From positions 3,224,001 to 3,288,000 of the forward strand of contig JAWZSP010000007.1 of the NCBI GenBank assembly GCA_034401135.1: a stretch of 64,000 bases of DNA, written 5' to 3'. The position numbers and the translations under genes were made by a program. Shown here piece by piece: positions 29,654 to 41,586 of the stretch. This stretch comes from Volutella citrinella (lineage: Eukaryota; Ascomycota; Sordariomycetes; Hypocreales; Nectriaceae). The stretch's first letter is position 1, and the number at the start of each line of letters is the position of its first letter. The notes below the pieces were generated by a model, which did no database searches, was not told the origin of the DNA, and was given only the letters and a program-made list of their open reading frames with translations.

Positions 29654-32600
29654 GTCTTGTGGAGGAGGCGGGGGATCCGGGTGAAATTACATGGAATCCA
29701 CGACGGCGAGAGTTGGCAGGTTTAGGGCGACGGCCGTCGTGAAGCAGCAATGGCCATGCCAAGGGCAGACGACGCAGACAGGCCGACGAGGTCGAGGTTG
29801 AAGTCGATTTCGAGATTCGGGTACACGAGACGGGGTCGATGTGGTGGTGTGGTGGTGGATTGTGCGGGTGCTTGCCACTGTTTGGGTGGTGGATGGGGCT
29901 TTTGTGGGCTACGACAGGTCTGTCGACTCTTGTGGTTTGGCGCTGCAGAATGAAGTCACCCGATTGCCTTGTGGGCTGGGCTGGTCTGTTGGGGGCCGAA
30001 GCGGGGAGCGGAGTCGCTGGCCGTTGGATGGCAAATAGGGATACTGGTGCGGGCGGCCGCGATGATGAGGGTGATGCGGATGGCAATGTCGAAAGCAAAC
30101 GCGAAGCAAGCGATGTTGGTGAAGGAGAATGGATTGCAGGTCAGACTGGGATGCTTGAGAGGCAGTAGGACGAGACAAGGACAAGTCGGGGGGGCCAGGG
30201 AGGAGTTCCTCGGGTCGCTTCGTCCTTGCCCTGGCCCTGCCACAATTGCTGACACGACGCGCAGAACGGCACGTTTTCTTGTGTGCGACGGGTGTGGCAC
30301 GGACTCTCACCCTCGCTCGCCCAGACAGGCACAGGGAAGGAGAGGGGCTGGCTGACGACGTGCGTGCGAGGGGGGCCAAGGTTGTGGTGCCCGACTTGTG
30401 GAAGTACCTTCGCGCCGAGATACGGAGAGATGGTACCTAAGGCACAGTTACAGGAAGGAGGTACGGGGAGCTCCGTGCAGCCCAGGAATGCTCACTGTGC
30501 GGTAGGCCAACTGGCTCGCCTGCTTGAAGTGGGCCACCAACCACCGTACGAGGCCTGCCAGATGGCTGCACGATACAGTGGAGATGCTTGATCTGGACGG
30601 GTCTCTCAACTTGTCGAGAAGTATGGAGGACGCAGCAACTTCAAGAGAGTGAGGACACGCGACGCGACACATATCGTAGGCAGCGACGCCGTCGCCGTCG
30701 CCGAGCGCGTCAACGCACCATCGAGCATATACGAGGCAAGGCCGGGAAGTCTCCCCAACGCCGCCGACGACCATCCAATCCAGCCAGCCGTTCCTTGCAG
30801 AGCGAGGAATGCACAAGCGGCGGCCCAAAGGCTAACGGCGATGGCCAAACCAAGAAAGCAGACGGCACAGTTAGACCGCACGATCGCCCGATCCGCGTGC
30901 AACTTGCTGCCAAACTCGGGGTGAGCAGAAGATCCAAGGAAGGGAGGGATACGCCCGGTGCTTGGATCGGCTCTGCGTGTCTAGTATTGATTATTTTTGC
31001 TTTTGCATCTGCCGGCACTTTGAGCACACTCGCACAGGCTCCAGCAGTGACAGCAGTCAGCACCAGCGTCAGGTTGTTTCAGACAGACCGCTGGGAGGCT
31101 CCGGGTTGGCCGCCCGGGCCCTAGTCCCAGCGGCATCTACCCGCTGACCCGCTGTTGGGATGGAAGTGGAGGGTTCTGGCAGGGCAGGGCAAGCTGGGCC
31201 TTTGAGGCGAGGTACCTGAATGGCGCCATCAAGTGGGGCGCCTCGCACTGTATTGCGTCGAGCGGCCACTGAAGGGTCTTGATTTTAAGCCTTCCGTTGC
31301 TCAACGCGCCTCCTGGGCGTGGATGATGTGTCCCTGGTTCTCTGGGCTTCTGTGGCCACTTGCTCGGCGTTATGCTCATCATGCTCACGCTCCATGCATG
31401 GGGAAACCCAGGACCTTTTTCTTCGTCGAGCCAAGCCCACTGCCAAACATTGACGTTGGCCATCTGATCCGATCCTTCCGCTGTGTTTTTTTAATTAATT
31501 CCAGTGGCTTGGCTTCGTGGGTTTGCTGTGCAGCTTGTGCTTCGCCTCCCCTTTCCTTTGCCATCTTGCCCTCTGGCCCGTGCTCCCTCCCGCCCGCCGC
31601 TCTCTCCGGGGCCGGTGCCGGGGAATCTGATCCCATTCCCACCGTTGATCCCGCCGCCGTCGTATTGCGCCAACCCAAAGAGCACACAATCATAATTCCC
31701 CCCTCGGGTAATGGTTTCAAGATGGCAAACCCACATCCTGCTGCTCCTCCCTCGCGTACGCTTCAGCTCACCAGCCCGCAACACCACCCCTCAAGGTGCC
31801 TGAATCCTGCCGTGGCCTGCCTGTCGGCTGATGGGTCGGGCCCCCGGGCGCTCATTGAAAATTGCAAGATTAACGACGCGCCAGACACGCATGCCGCCAG
31901 GACCAGGTGCCCCAGAGCCTGAAGCCTGAAGGTTGGGTCCCGGGAGGCAAAGCCCACTGCCCAGCCATCTATTCAGGTCCCTCTGAGCGGCTGTCAGCCC
32001 CATTTTGCCAGGATCCCTTGTTCGGGCTACCGAGGGCTCGTATCACATTGTTATACAGTCCGTACACTGTAACTGCTTATGAATCGATGCAGTATCAAAA
32101 CTCGTGGGTCGGAACCAGGTATAATTGTAATACGTGACAATACGCCCTACCCAATCGTCAGTGAGCATCAGCAATCGGTCAAAACCGAACCAATACCACC
32201 CAAATTTCCCCGCTCAGACGGGTGCTTTTGGAAGGTATCATGTTTCATTCATCCAGTATGAACTGCCGATCGGCAGCTGAAAGGCTCACACATTCACCAT
32301 CATGTGCTTCTAGTGTGCTTGGGTTGATTGAGAACCTCATTGACTAAATTAGTTCTTCATGTGAAGCACATAGCGCAGCCATGTGAGGTGCTCGTCAAAG
32401 ATACCTACTCCATCGGCTTGTGAAAACTGTGGCTGTAAACCCACCCGCGCATACTCCAGTTCAATAATATAGAATAGAAATGAAAAGGATCACCGTTTGA
32501 GATTGATCAACGATAGGTCAACTTGATTTTGACTTCATTTGGCCTCATTGACCGGAATTTCACCCTATCGAATGGATCGTTTAGGGTAGGTGGTTGACAA

Positions 32601-33029
32601 CAAACCGAATCTAACCAAGTTGTTTCTTTGACAGGAAGCAGCTCGAGGCAGTTGTTCTAGTCTACATGCTACGAATTCGACTCGCTAACTGTAGGAGTCT
32701 ATCGCATATCCATTAGATCAATGTTGTGCGGCTTCCTTATGTCCAGTCTCTCCGGTAGCCCCAAATAATGTCTATGGGTTAGTAACAAGCCATGAAGAAT
32801 GGACGAGTGAAACATGACATCCCACTTGATGAGGGTTGCTCACATATTAACTTCCCATATGCATTCACAGTTGCTTGCCACTTATCAGGCGGTGGTATTG
32901 TCTTGATGCTTTTTGACGCCTAGATATCTAGGTATGCCCATTGTAGGAAATTCATTACGTGACCCCTCGCCCTGACCATTTTCTACCGTACAAGCATCAC
33001 TCCTTGCACATGCAAAAGAAATAAACAGT
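29654..33029. other. Long intergenic region between IRE1 and eIF3b, partly AT-rich
   Basis: About 3.4 kb. The first roughly 1 kb is the IRE1 upstream region, with several short ORFs but no family match. The middle (30.7-31.9 kb) is GC-rich and gene-free. From about 32040 to 33000 base composition shifts clearly toward AT, with many stop codons in all frames. This suggests an eroded, RIP-like repeat or a long AT-rich spacer. No coding exon, tRNA or intact transposon was recognised. Confidence 0.55.
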
Positions 33030-35385
33030 CTAAGCGAGAACCTCCTCGCTCTCCTCGAGAACCTCCTCCACAATCTCCTCGATGACGCGGTCGCTCTCGG
33101 AACCGGATCCCTCCATCTCCAATGTCTTCGCCTCCAGCAGAGCAGCGTGGGGGTCGGCTGGTAGGCCGAGAATGGAACGCTCCTCCTGCTCCTCGGCTTC
33201 GATGGACTCGCGCCATTCGTACCACGTCTCGAGCATCATGCGGCGAGCCTCCACGACAGCCAAGTCGGCAGAGGCACCACGGTCGGCATCCTCTTGCTCA
33301 AAGGTTCGGCTGTACTCCCGGAGGTTCTTGCGGATCTGCTTCTGCTCCTCCTTGGTGAGCATTGTGGGCGGCCGAGGTCGCCAGGCGAACTGCTTGAACT
33401 TGTCCATGGGCTCTTCTCGCAGAGCCTCACCTCGGAAATCATACACGTGATAACCGTTTTCCATCTGAGACACATGTTAGAACGACGCACACAATGAGAC
33501 GTTGCAGGGAGCCAAGAAAACTAACCGAGTGCTTCCATGCGGAAGCCCAGGTGGCGACGAATCGACCCGAAGGATCCCACTCGACATCCGTCACACCGTA
33601 GTGGTCGGCGGTGTTCATAATCTGCAGGTTGGCGGTGAGGTCCTTCTCACCCTCGGGCTTCTCGCCCTCGAAGTCGAGGTCGAAGAAATCCAGGTCCGAG
33701 CTCTGGGTGTTCTGAATGGTGGCGATGACGACAAATCGGCCGCGGGGCGACCAGTAGATGGCGTTGCTGTTCTTCTTGTCTAGGGTGCGGAGGTGCTTGA
33801 AGTTGCCGACCTGCTGACCCTTGGCCTTCTCAGGGCAGAAGAAAGACACAGTGGTCTTGGGGGGCACTGCGGTAACTCCCACAGGCTCGGTGGTGGTGAT
33901 AATGGCAAATCGGTCACCCTTGGGCTCCCAGGCAAAGTTGATGACGGTGTCCTTGATGGTATCAACGACTTCGACCGGCACGCCCTTCTCCTTGATGCGG
34001 AAAATCTCAAGCGTTGTGGCCTGCGACTTCTTGGATTTGGAGTGACGGTCGACCTTGACGCAAAGGTAGGCGGCCTCGGATTGCCAGTGGAGCTTGGCGT
34101 CGCTGACACTGAAGAGGTTGAGAGTTCGGACGACCTGTTTTGAGGGGATGCTCATCAGTCCGACCTTGGCGGGGTTGCTGCCGATTTCAGGTGTCCAGTA
34201 GCAGACGAGCTGCTCGTATGTCTTGACGCCATCGCGGTGGGGGGTGGCGGGGGCCCAATCGAAGTCGACGACGCCCTCAATCTTGATCGAAGTTTTGTCG
34301 AGCAGGTTCATGCGAGGGAGCTCGTAGACGTTGATGGAAGCGCCGGGGATCAATCGGGCAACGTACTTGTCGTCAGCGGACCACTTGAAGGCAGGCCACT
34401 GCATCTTGGGCGGGGGGGCGCCATCCTCGGGCTTGGGGGTATCGAGGTTGGCAAAGGATCGGAGAGGAGCACCAGAAGCAATATCCCAAATGACATAGTT
34501 CTTTCCGTCGTCGTCAATAGACAGGGCGGGGTGGCCCTCATCGGGAATCGAAATGGGTCGGTTGGACCACGTCACAATGTACTTCTCGTTGGGGGAAAAA
34601 GCAACCATGTTGACGAAGGGGTGGGCGAATCGGGCCTGTCGCGACCAGGCAGGGCCGCCCCAGAGCTGGACACCCTGAGCGTGGACGGAGGTCAGGTAGG
34701 TTCCGAGGGGGGACCACTGGACAAAGGTCTCAGTCCAGTGCTGGCGGTCGATAACACTCTCAGGCTGGTCCTTCTCGTTGTTCCAGTACACGCCGACGTT
34801 GTCGCCTCGGAACATGATGAACTGGTCGCGGCCACGGCCGGCGGGGTCCTTGAGCCACCATCGGAGGTGGTCCTTCTCGACGAACTCGTCAATGTGGGGA
34901 GGGGTGTACTTTTCGTCGACTCGGCCCTCTCGTCCATATCGCTCGATATCGGTCATCTTGTTGACGCGCATGGTGTGCTTCTTATCCAGGGGAACCGAAT
35001 CCAGCTGGCGGGTAGCGGCAGCGGCCTCGGCGGGGGAGGAGTACTCGACAAAGGCGAATCTATAGAGTCCGGGTCAGAAACCGAAACGTCCGACATGGAC
35101 CATAAGCACCTACGAAAGAGACTTTCCATCGTCACCCATGGGCATGTGAATCAGCTCCTCCCTTGTCCTTCCAACAGAGTTGAGCTTCTTCAGCAGAAAC
35201 TTAACAAGCTTGGGCTTCTGCTCTTCAGTGACGGTGGGCAGGCCGTCGACAACGACGAATGAGTCGTAGCCCTGCTCCAGCTGGACCTCGAATCTCTCTC
35301 GGAGATCCGAAATATCAATATCATCCTCGTTGAACTCATCGTCGTCGAGGTCGGCCTCGCGCAGGTGGTCGAAGGAGGGCGCCAT
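33030..35385 (-). CDS. prt1: Eukaryotic translation initiation factor 3 subunit B (eIF3b/PRT1)
   Basis: A 746-aa scaffold of the eIF3 complex, which recruits mRNA and the 40S subunit. The exons are 35385-35114, 35059-33526 and 33464-33030. The introns are 35113-35060 (GTAGGT...CTATAG) and 33525-33465 (GTTAGT...CTCAG). The joins give [17 protein letters not shown] and [16 protein letters not shown]. The N-terminus is acidic; an RRM follows ([10 protein letters not shown] ... [15 protein letters not shown], about residues 40-115). Then a WD40-type beta-propeller (for example [60 protein letters not shown]). The C-terminus has a helical region with [24 protein letters not shown] content (WRPRPPTML) and an acidic tail. 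Length is normal. It is divergently oriented to CCT2, sharing a 485-bp promoter region. Confidence 0.97.
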
Positions 35386-35870
35386 GATGGGCGAATTCGT
35401 GCTCGTGGAGGGGTGCAGAAAAATTGCCCCGCTCTCTTTTTCAGGTCAGACGGCGGTTTTTTTCTCAACCTGGTGAACACAGGGAAAAATCGACAATTTG
35501 CGGATGCACGGTCGATCCGGGGACGGTATGGCCGAGGGCTCTCGCAAGGCGTGACCGCGGGCGACGTTGATCGAGGGGCTGCGGAGGCGGGGATGCGTTG
35601 GCCGGCTGGTGAAGCACAAATTTGGTGTTCTTCACTTTCACTTTCAAAGTGTGCGCGACGGAGAAGCGATCTTCCCTGCCGACGATTCCCCGGGCCGCGG
35701 GGCAGAAGTCACGTGTTGGAGAGGTGGTGCCTGGCGGGGGGCTTGGATTTGGCGGGCAGCTTGGAGCTCCAGGGAAAAAAAGGCTGCAACGACGCCCCAA
35801 GGCTGAAGCGTTTGACGACATCCTCCTTTTTTGTAGTGCTGCAGGCTCGTCGAGTGCCAGTACCGCCGTC
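35386..35870. promoter_or_regulatory. Shared divergent promoter of eIF3b and CCT2
   Basis: A 485-bp segment between two divergent, highly expressed housekeeping genes. It contains a perfect palindrome CACTTTCAAAGTG (35639-35651), preceded by closely spaced TTC triplets (35629-35645). Such triplets could be part of a degenerate heat-shock element, but no inverted nGAAn array is present. No TATA box is obvious. Confidence 0.5.
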
Positions 35871-37662
35871 ATGGTATGTTGAGCTCCAAATCTACGCGCC
35901 TGGGCCGTGCTGTCCGTTTCTCCAAGATAGACACGGCTTGACTAATACCCCCCCTCCTCCTATAGTCTTTCCTACCAACCCAGATTTTTGAGGAGGGCAC
36001 CACCGAGGAAAAGGGTGAGAATGCCCGTCTCGCCGCCTTTGTTGGTGCCATCGCCGTGGGCGACCTGGTGAAGAGCACTCTAGGCCCCAAGGGCATGGAC
36101 AAGATTCTCCAGTCAGCGTAGGTTGCTGCCCGCCCGCCGGCCTTGTTGGCAACCCCCTTTTGACGGTGTATAACTAGGTCAACCGGTGAAATCATGGTCA
36201 CCAACGACGGCGCCACCATCCTGAAGTCGATCGCCCTCGATAACGCCGCCGCAAAGGTCCTGGTCAACATTTCCAAGGTGCAAGACGACGAAGTCGGCGA
36301 TGGAACCACCTCTGTGTCCGTGCTTGCCGCTGAGCTGCTGCGCGAGGCCGAGAAGCTGGTCGACAAGAAGATCCACCCCCAGACCATCATCGAAGGCTAC
36401 CGAATCGCCAGCAAGGCCGCCCTCAAGGCCCTGGAGGACTCTGCCGTCGACCACAGCAAGAGCCCCGAGGCCTTCCGACAAGACCTGGTCGCCATTGCCC
36501 GAACCACCCTCAGCTCCAAGGTCCTGGCCCAGGACCGGGACCACTTCGCCGAGCTCGCCTGCGACGCCGTTCTGCGACTCAAGAGCTGCGACCTCAGCCA
36601 CATTCAGATTATCAAGAAGGCCGGCGGAAAGCTGAGTGATTCTTACCTCGACGAGGGTTTCATCCTCGACAAGAAGATTGGTGTCAACCAGCCCAAGCGC
36701 CTGGAGAAGGCCAAGATTCTGGTGGCGAACACCTCAATGGATACCGACAAGGTCAAGATCTTCGGTGCGCGTGTCAAGGTGGGATCGACTAGCAAGCTGG
36801 CTGAGCTGGAGAAGGCCGAGAAGGACAAGATGAAGGCCAAGGTGGAGAAGATCAAGGCTCACGGCATCAACTGCTTCATCAACCGCCAGCTCATCTATAA
36901 CTGGCCCGAGCAGCTCTTCACCGACGCCGGCATCATGTCCATCGAGCACGCCGACTTTGATGGCATCGAGCGCCTGTCCCTGGTTACCGGTGGCGAGATT
37001 GCCTCCACCTTTGACCACCCCGAGCAGATCAAGCTGGGTCACTGCGACCTGATCGAGGAGGTTATCATTGGCGAGGACACCCTCATCAAGTTCTCCGGTG
37101 TTTCCGCGGGCGAGGCCTGCACCATCGTCCTCCGTGGCGCCACAGAACAGCTGCTCGACGAGGCAGAGCGAAGTCTGCACGATGCCCTGGCCGTCCTGTC
37201 CCAGACCGTCAAGGAGCCCCGAACCACCCTCGGCGGTGGCTGCGCTGAGATGGTCATGGCTAAGGCCGTTGAAGGTGCTGCCACCCGTGTCGAGGGCAAG
37301 CGACAGATGGCAGTGTCCAGCTTCGCTATCGCTCTGCGACAACTCCCTACCATCCTGGCTGACAACGCCGGTCTGGACTCGGGTGACCTCATCTCACGGT
37401 TGCGCAAGGCTATTTACGATGGTCTTAGCACATACGGTCTAGACCTGATGACCCCTGGTGGCGGAATTGCGGATATGCGTGACCTGGGTGTCATCGAGAG
37501 CTACAAGCTGAAGAAGGCCGTTGTTTCGTCCGCCAGCGAGGCCGCAGAGGTAAGACAGTCCACCCCATCACATTTCCTATTGAGCCCGACTAACAAGACC
37601 AGCTACTTCTCCGAGTGGACGACATTATCCGAGCGGCGCCCCGAAGGCGTGAGCGCATGTAA
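35871..37662 (+). CDS. cct2: T-complex protein 1 subunit beta (CCT2 chaperonin)
   Basis: A 528-aa subunit of the cytosolic TRiC/CCT chaperonin that folds actin and tubulin using ATP. The exons are 35871-35873 (only the ATG), 35966-36117, 36178-37549 and 37603-37662. Introns start GTATGT, GTAGGT and GTAAGA and end TATAG, ACTAG and CCAG. The joins give [40 protein letters not shown] and [23 protein letters not shown]. Group II chaperonin signatures are all present: [32 protein letters not shown], and [13 protein letters not shown]. Length and C-terminus agree with fungal CCT2. The start codon is the last three bases of exon 1, so translation initiation spans a splice junction. I chose it because splicing directly after ATG gives the family N-terminus. 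Confidence 0.95.
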
Positions 37663-38284
37663 GGCGGAGTTGTGGAGTCGGGGATGCTTAAACCATGATG
37701 ATGATCTATCTGTAATGATACCATAGAACTGGCGGCATGGAAAAATGCAACTAACAGGACCATCTTCCTGCGTGGGCTCCTGGCCTTCATTTCAAACCAA
37801 GCCTGACTGCCCTTGATTTGTGACTTGTTTGGCGGCTTGCCGTTTGCCCACCCCAGAGTTCAGACGCTGCTCACCTCTGACTGACCTTCCAACCCGATTG
37901 CCTCATCTGAGCTGCAATGGCTTGATGTGATTGGCAAAACCCAGTGCCGTGGCCATAACGCGCAGCACTCCCCTCGTTTTCTTTTCTTCCATCTTCTCTC
38001 GCTCTCTCCCCGCTTCACACTCTGTTTCCTACCTCTCTCACCATCTCTCCTTGCCTCATTGCTCGAGAGCATTCCCAACGTCCACTACTTCTTTCAAGCT
38101 CAACGAGCACGCGATTGTTTGTTCTAGCCGGAACTTCCCCGTTCTATGATTCACTGCCTTTTCTTGCCTTCCCTTGCATCGTGGGACGAGTGAGCACTCG
38201 ACACACCGGAAACTCGTCAGGACGGCTTCATAACTACCAACATCAGCCTTGTGCACGTGTGCAAACCTCTTCCTTGACCCAACC
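37663..38284. other. Intergenic region and pyrimidine-rich leader
   Basis: The CCT2 3' flank followed by a C/T-rich leader (roughly 37970-38110) for the next plus-strand gene. A short leader ORF begins at an ATG near 38145. No other gene was seen. Confidence 0.5.
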
Positions 38285-41259
38285 ATGCCGAAGAACAAAA
38301 AGAGAGCCTCGGGCTCAGCCAAGAGAGCTGGAACACCTTCAAAGCAACTGAAAGGCTCTGTTTCTGGCCACGCAAGGGCTCAAAAACAACCGACGCCTCA
38401 GTCGAAGAAGCGGCGGTTGTCCAAATCACCAACCAAGAAGAATCCATCGACTCCAACAATCATTAAATCGACACCGCCTTCAGCTCCTCTTCCACGCACA
38501 CCAGTGGCCAAAGCACGTGTCAATGATGAGATCCCGGAAACGCCTCAATTCTCGTCCCCTCTGGTTTCGCCGCCTGGGGACCCGAGCACGCCAACTCCCG
38601 CCGACCACGTCGAAGCCAAGACAAGTCGTACACCAGTAACCCCCCAGAAGAAACCACTGCCGGCTTCGGGGAATACGCCGCAAGAAGCCATTCAGTTCTC
38701 ATCTGCATCTGAAGGCGAGACCTCAGATGTCCAAATCAGCAAGGTTCTGCTCACTCCGCAAAGGAAGAAAGGACGCGAATCGGCCAAGGCTAAGCGGATG
38801 AAACAACATGAGACTTCTCAGAAATCGGATCGATTGGCAAAGCCGCAGACCACAGACGGGCCTGCAAAAACTGCAGCCAAAACCCCCAACGCCCGGCAGG
38901 AAGCCCCAGTCACAGGCGGATCTGGCCGTCCTGTGATCGCTTTCTCCAACTCATCGGCGTCGAGTGCCCGGCCGGCGATCAAGGCCAAGTACCTGACGGG
39001 GAACCGGCTACCTAGCACCGATGCGTCTTCTAGCCAGGATGCTTCAGACGTTGTCTTTGTCAAGGAACAGCCATCTCCAAGCCCGGCACAGCCCCGGGCC
39101 GCGAAGCAGAGAGTTCCACGAAAGCCACCTGCGGTAAAGCAAGAAGCTACTCGAAAACCACCCGTGGTAAAGAAAGAAGCTGCTCGAAAGCCACCTGTGG
39201 TAAAACAAGAAGCTGCTCGAAAGCTACCTGTGGTAAAGCAAGAAGCTACTCGAAAGACACTTGTGGAAAAGCCAGAAACTGCCCAAAAGCCAAAGCCAAC
39301 GGCTCAGAAGCAGCCCGCGAAGGCCACCCCAGCTCCCAAGAAGCGCAAGGTTGCCTCGCCGCATGTCCAGGGCGATGGGAATGATGCTGATGTCGAGGAC
39401 TCTGGTGACGAAAAGCCCCGAAAGAAGCAAAGGACTGGTTGTGAGAACCCAGTGCAGCCAGAAGCTGCGGTCGAGACGCCGTACAGAGAAACACCACGAA
39501 AGAAAACACCACGAAAGGAAGCAATTCGCAAGGAGACCCCTTCCAGAGATACGCCAGTACAGGCGGCCGTAGCGGCATCTCGAAGCCCCGTGATCGATTT
39601 GTCTCAAGTCCCTACATCTGATTCGGATTTTTCCGACTCAGATGTTCCCATGAGCGGCCAGGCACAGCCCCAAGAGGTGCTTCCACCCGTTGAAACCCAC
39701 CCACAGCAGGCCTGTGGTAGTGTTACGATCTCGGACGGTCCAGCACTTTCCATGACGCCAATCAGGACCATCTGGGAGTCACTTGTCGATGCAAAGGGCA
39801 ACTCCGTGAGAGGAGCCACTAGCCAAGGCGACTACGATGCCACATTTGAGGCTGATGTGGCTAGTGAATTACCTTCTCCTATCGAAGATTTCTTTTGTAC
39901 AGCCCCGGAGCCGTCGTCAGAGTCACAGGGGTACAGTGAGGAGGCAGAGGTGACCGTCAAGAGAGAAGCCTTCATCAAAAGAGAATGTTTCGATGAGGGT
40001 TCTGTTTCGCCTATGTCATTTCAAGGAAGCTCGGACGAAGAACAGTTCCCGACCTCACCTACTCACCTTCAGGAGAAGTCCAACGCGGAGGGCGCTCGCC
40101 TCGAACCTCTCTCGGACAGTTATCCACTAGCCTCATCCTTCAATCAAGAAGGAAAGGCTGCGAACGCAGATATCCCAAGGGTGGACAGATGTTTCACCCC
40201 TTCTCGATACACGATCAAGCCAGAATACATCGAGCCCATTGGTTCGTGGTCTGGAGGCTTCGAGCCGCACCATCGAGACACCGTGGTTGGACTGAAGAGT
40301 ATCCTTAAGTCGCCAAGAACATGGCCGAGGCGACATGGCAAGGACCGAAAGACACAACCGGGTGTCACGGATTTCACCATGGACATCGCCACTTCGCCCT
40401 GTGAAATAATTCCCCGGGTGAAGCAGGAGTCGGCGACACCCAAGCTCGAGGCTGCGCCAGCAATCAAACCAGAGGCTGCGCGTGCCACCCCCGAACCTAC
40501 ACCGCACAGTAGTCATTCGACTGGAGTAGCCGCTATTCGGAAGTCTACGAAGCTTACACCCATTGCGCGACCATCATGGATTAGGACGAGTAAGCGTCGA
40601 GCCCATGGGTATTTGGCCCGTCACTAATCTGCCCCGTGTTAGAGAGCCCTAAGCAAGATGTCTACGAAGTACCATCTGACGATGACTCGCCGCCCCCATT
40701 GTCACCGTCACAGGCACGGCTGAGCAGAAGAAGCACGCCCGTAAGGGAGGATACTACTCAATCTACAGCCGAGGCTGTGGCCATGAAGTCACCACGAAGT
40801 GAGTCGATTCCAACACCAACAACGCCAAGGTCGTCGGCCACTCCGCCGCCTGTACTCAGCCTGACCAAGCCACGGCAGTTCAAGCCATCCGTGATCCGAG
40901 ACGGGGTGTCAGAGCATGCAATCAAACCGATAATGGCGCAGCTCCACGAGAGAATCGCGGCCGGCGAAAGCGTCAAGCATCAGTGCTCGACCGACGCGGG
41001 GCAGGCATGTGAGTGTCTGCTGGACTGGAGCCCGCCGGTTGCCCTCACCGAGGGCGGGGCGCGGGCAGTGGAGGCACGGCTGCGAAAGCTCGGGATCAAG
41101 ACGGATACGCAGTACGGCAACTTCTGGTACAACCTGACCATGGGATACTCGCGGCTGGCGGGGTCGTCGGTGCCGCTGTTCACAATGAAGAAGAAGGCGC
41201 TGGACGACTTTGTGGCCGAGAGCATACGAGAGTACCGTGCAGGCATCCCGCAGAACTAG
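38285..41259 (+). CDS. Large disordered nuclear-type protein with arrayed SUMO-consensus motifs and a SUMO-interacting motif
   Basis: A 973-aa protein from two exons, 38285-40589 and 40643-41259; the 53-bp intron (GTAAGC...GTTAG) gives RTK|SPKQDVYEV. I do not recognise the family. The first roughly 850 residues are Ser/Thr/Pro/Lys-rich and lack globular domains. Five tandem 11-aa repeats (about residues 280-335, 39122-39286) carry VKQE or VKKE at K285, K296, K307 and K318; the fifth has drifted to EKPE. Further psi-K-x-E motifs occur at K559 (VKRE), K565 (IKRE), K645 (IKPE), K713 (VKQE) and K728 (IKPE). SPVIDLSQVPTSDSDFSDSD (from about residue 434) is a textbook SUMO-interacting motif followed by acidic/Ser residues. 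Basic KKRR stretches (residues 37-41 and near 188) suggest nuclear import. The last 110 residues (FKPSVIRDGVSEHAIKPIM to AGIPQN) look folded. The frame continues past the TAG as coding-like sequence. Confidence 0.8.
39122..39286 (+). repeat. 33-bp in-frame tandem repeat, five copies, encoding KPPVVKQEAAR
   Basis: Five head-to-tail 33-bp units inside the preceding gene. Units read KPPAVKQEATR, KPPVVKKEAAR, KPPVVKQEAAR, KLPVVKQEATR and KTLVEKPETAQ. The first four keep the V-K-x-E core despite drift elsewhere. Confidence 0.9.
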
Positions 41260-41586
41260 GAGAAGGCGGAGAAGCCGACTATGGGGTTCTCTGGACGGGG
41301 CCCGAAGGATCAGACTTCTATTAATGAGCAGCCGGCGGTGGGGCTCGATGCCGTGCTTCTCTGGGGCGCAGGCTTGACTGACGAGAGCTCATCATCCGAG
41401 TCTGACACCGATGAACAGGAGGATCTGGCGGCGCAGATCCGCGAGACGATGGAGCAGCAACGACAACGGCAGCAGCGAGAGGAGCAGAGTCTTGGGCGGT
41501 CTGGAGGAGGGGCGAGCCTGGCAGAGTGCCGAGGACGAGAGAAGACTCCTTTGAGAGTAGTGCAGGGTGGTGTCAGTGATCCATGA
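41260..41586 (+). other. In-frame coding-like extension downstream of a TAG stop
   Basis: Directly after TAG 41257-41259 the same frame stays open for 108 codons to 41586. It reads EKAEKPTMGFSGRGPKDQTS, then an acidic SSSSESDTDEQEDLAAQI and a Gln/Arg helix (RETMEQQRQRQQREEQS). This composition is protein-like, resembling a natural C-terminal tail. It may be the lost or readthrough tail of the SUMO-motif protein. Confidence 0.5.

Noticed and set aside
34237..35262. 341-codon plus-strand ORF opposite eIF3b
   Set aside because: It is the antisense shadow of a strongly supported conserved gene.
35629..35651. Heat-shock element in the CCT2 promoter
   Set aside because: TTC triplets are present but in the same orientation, without alternating nGAAn/nTTCn units, so only the palindrome is reported.
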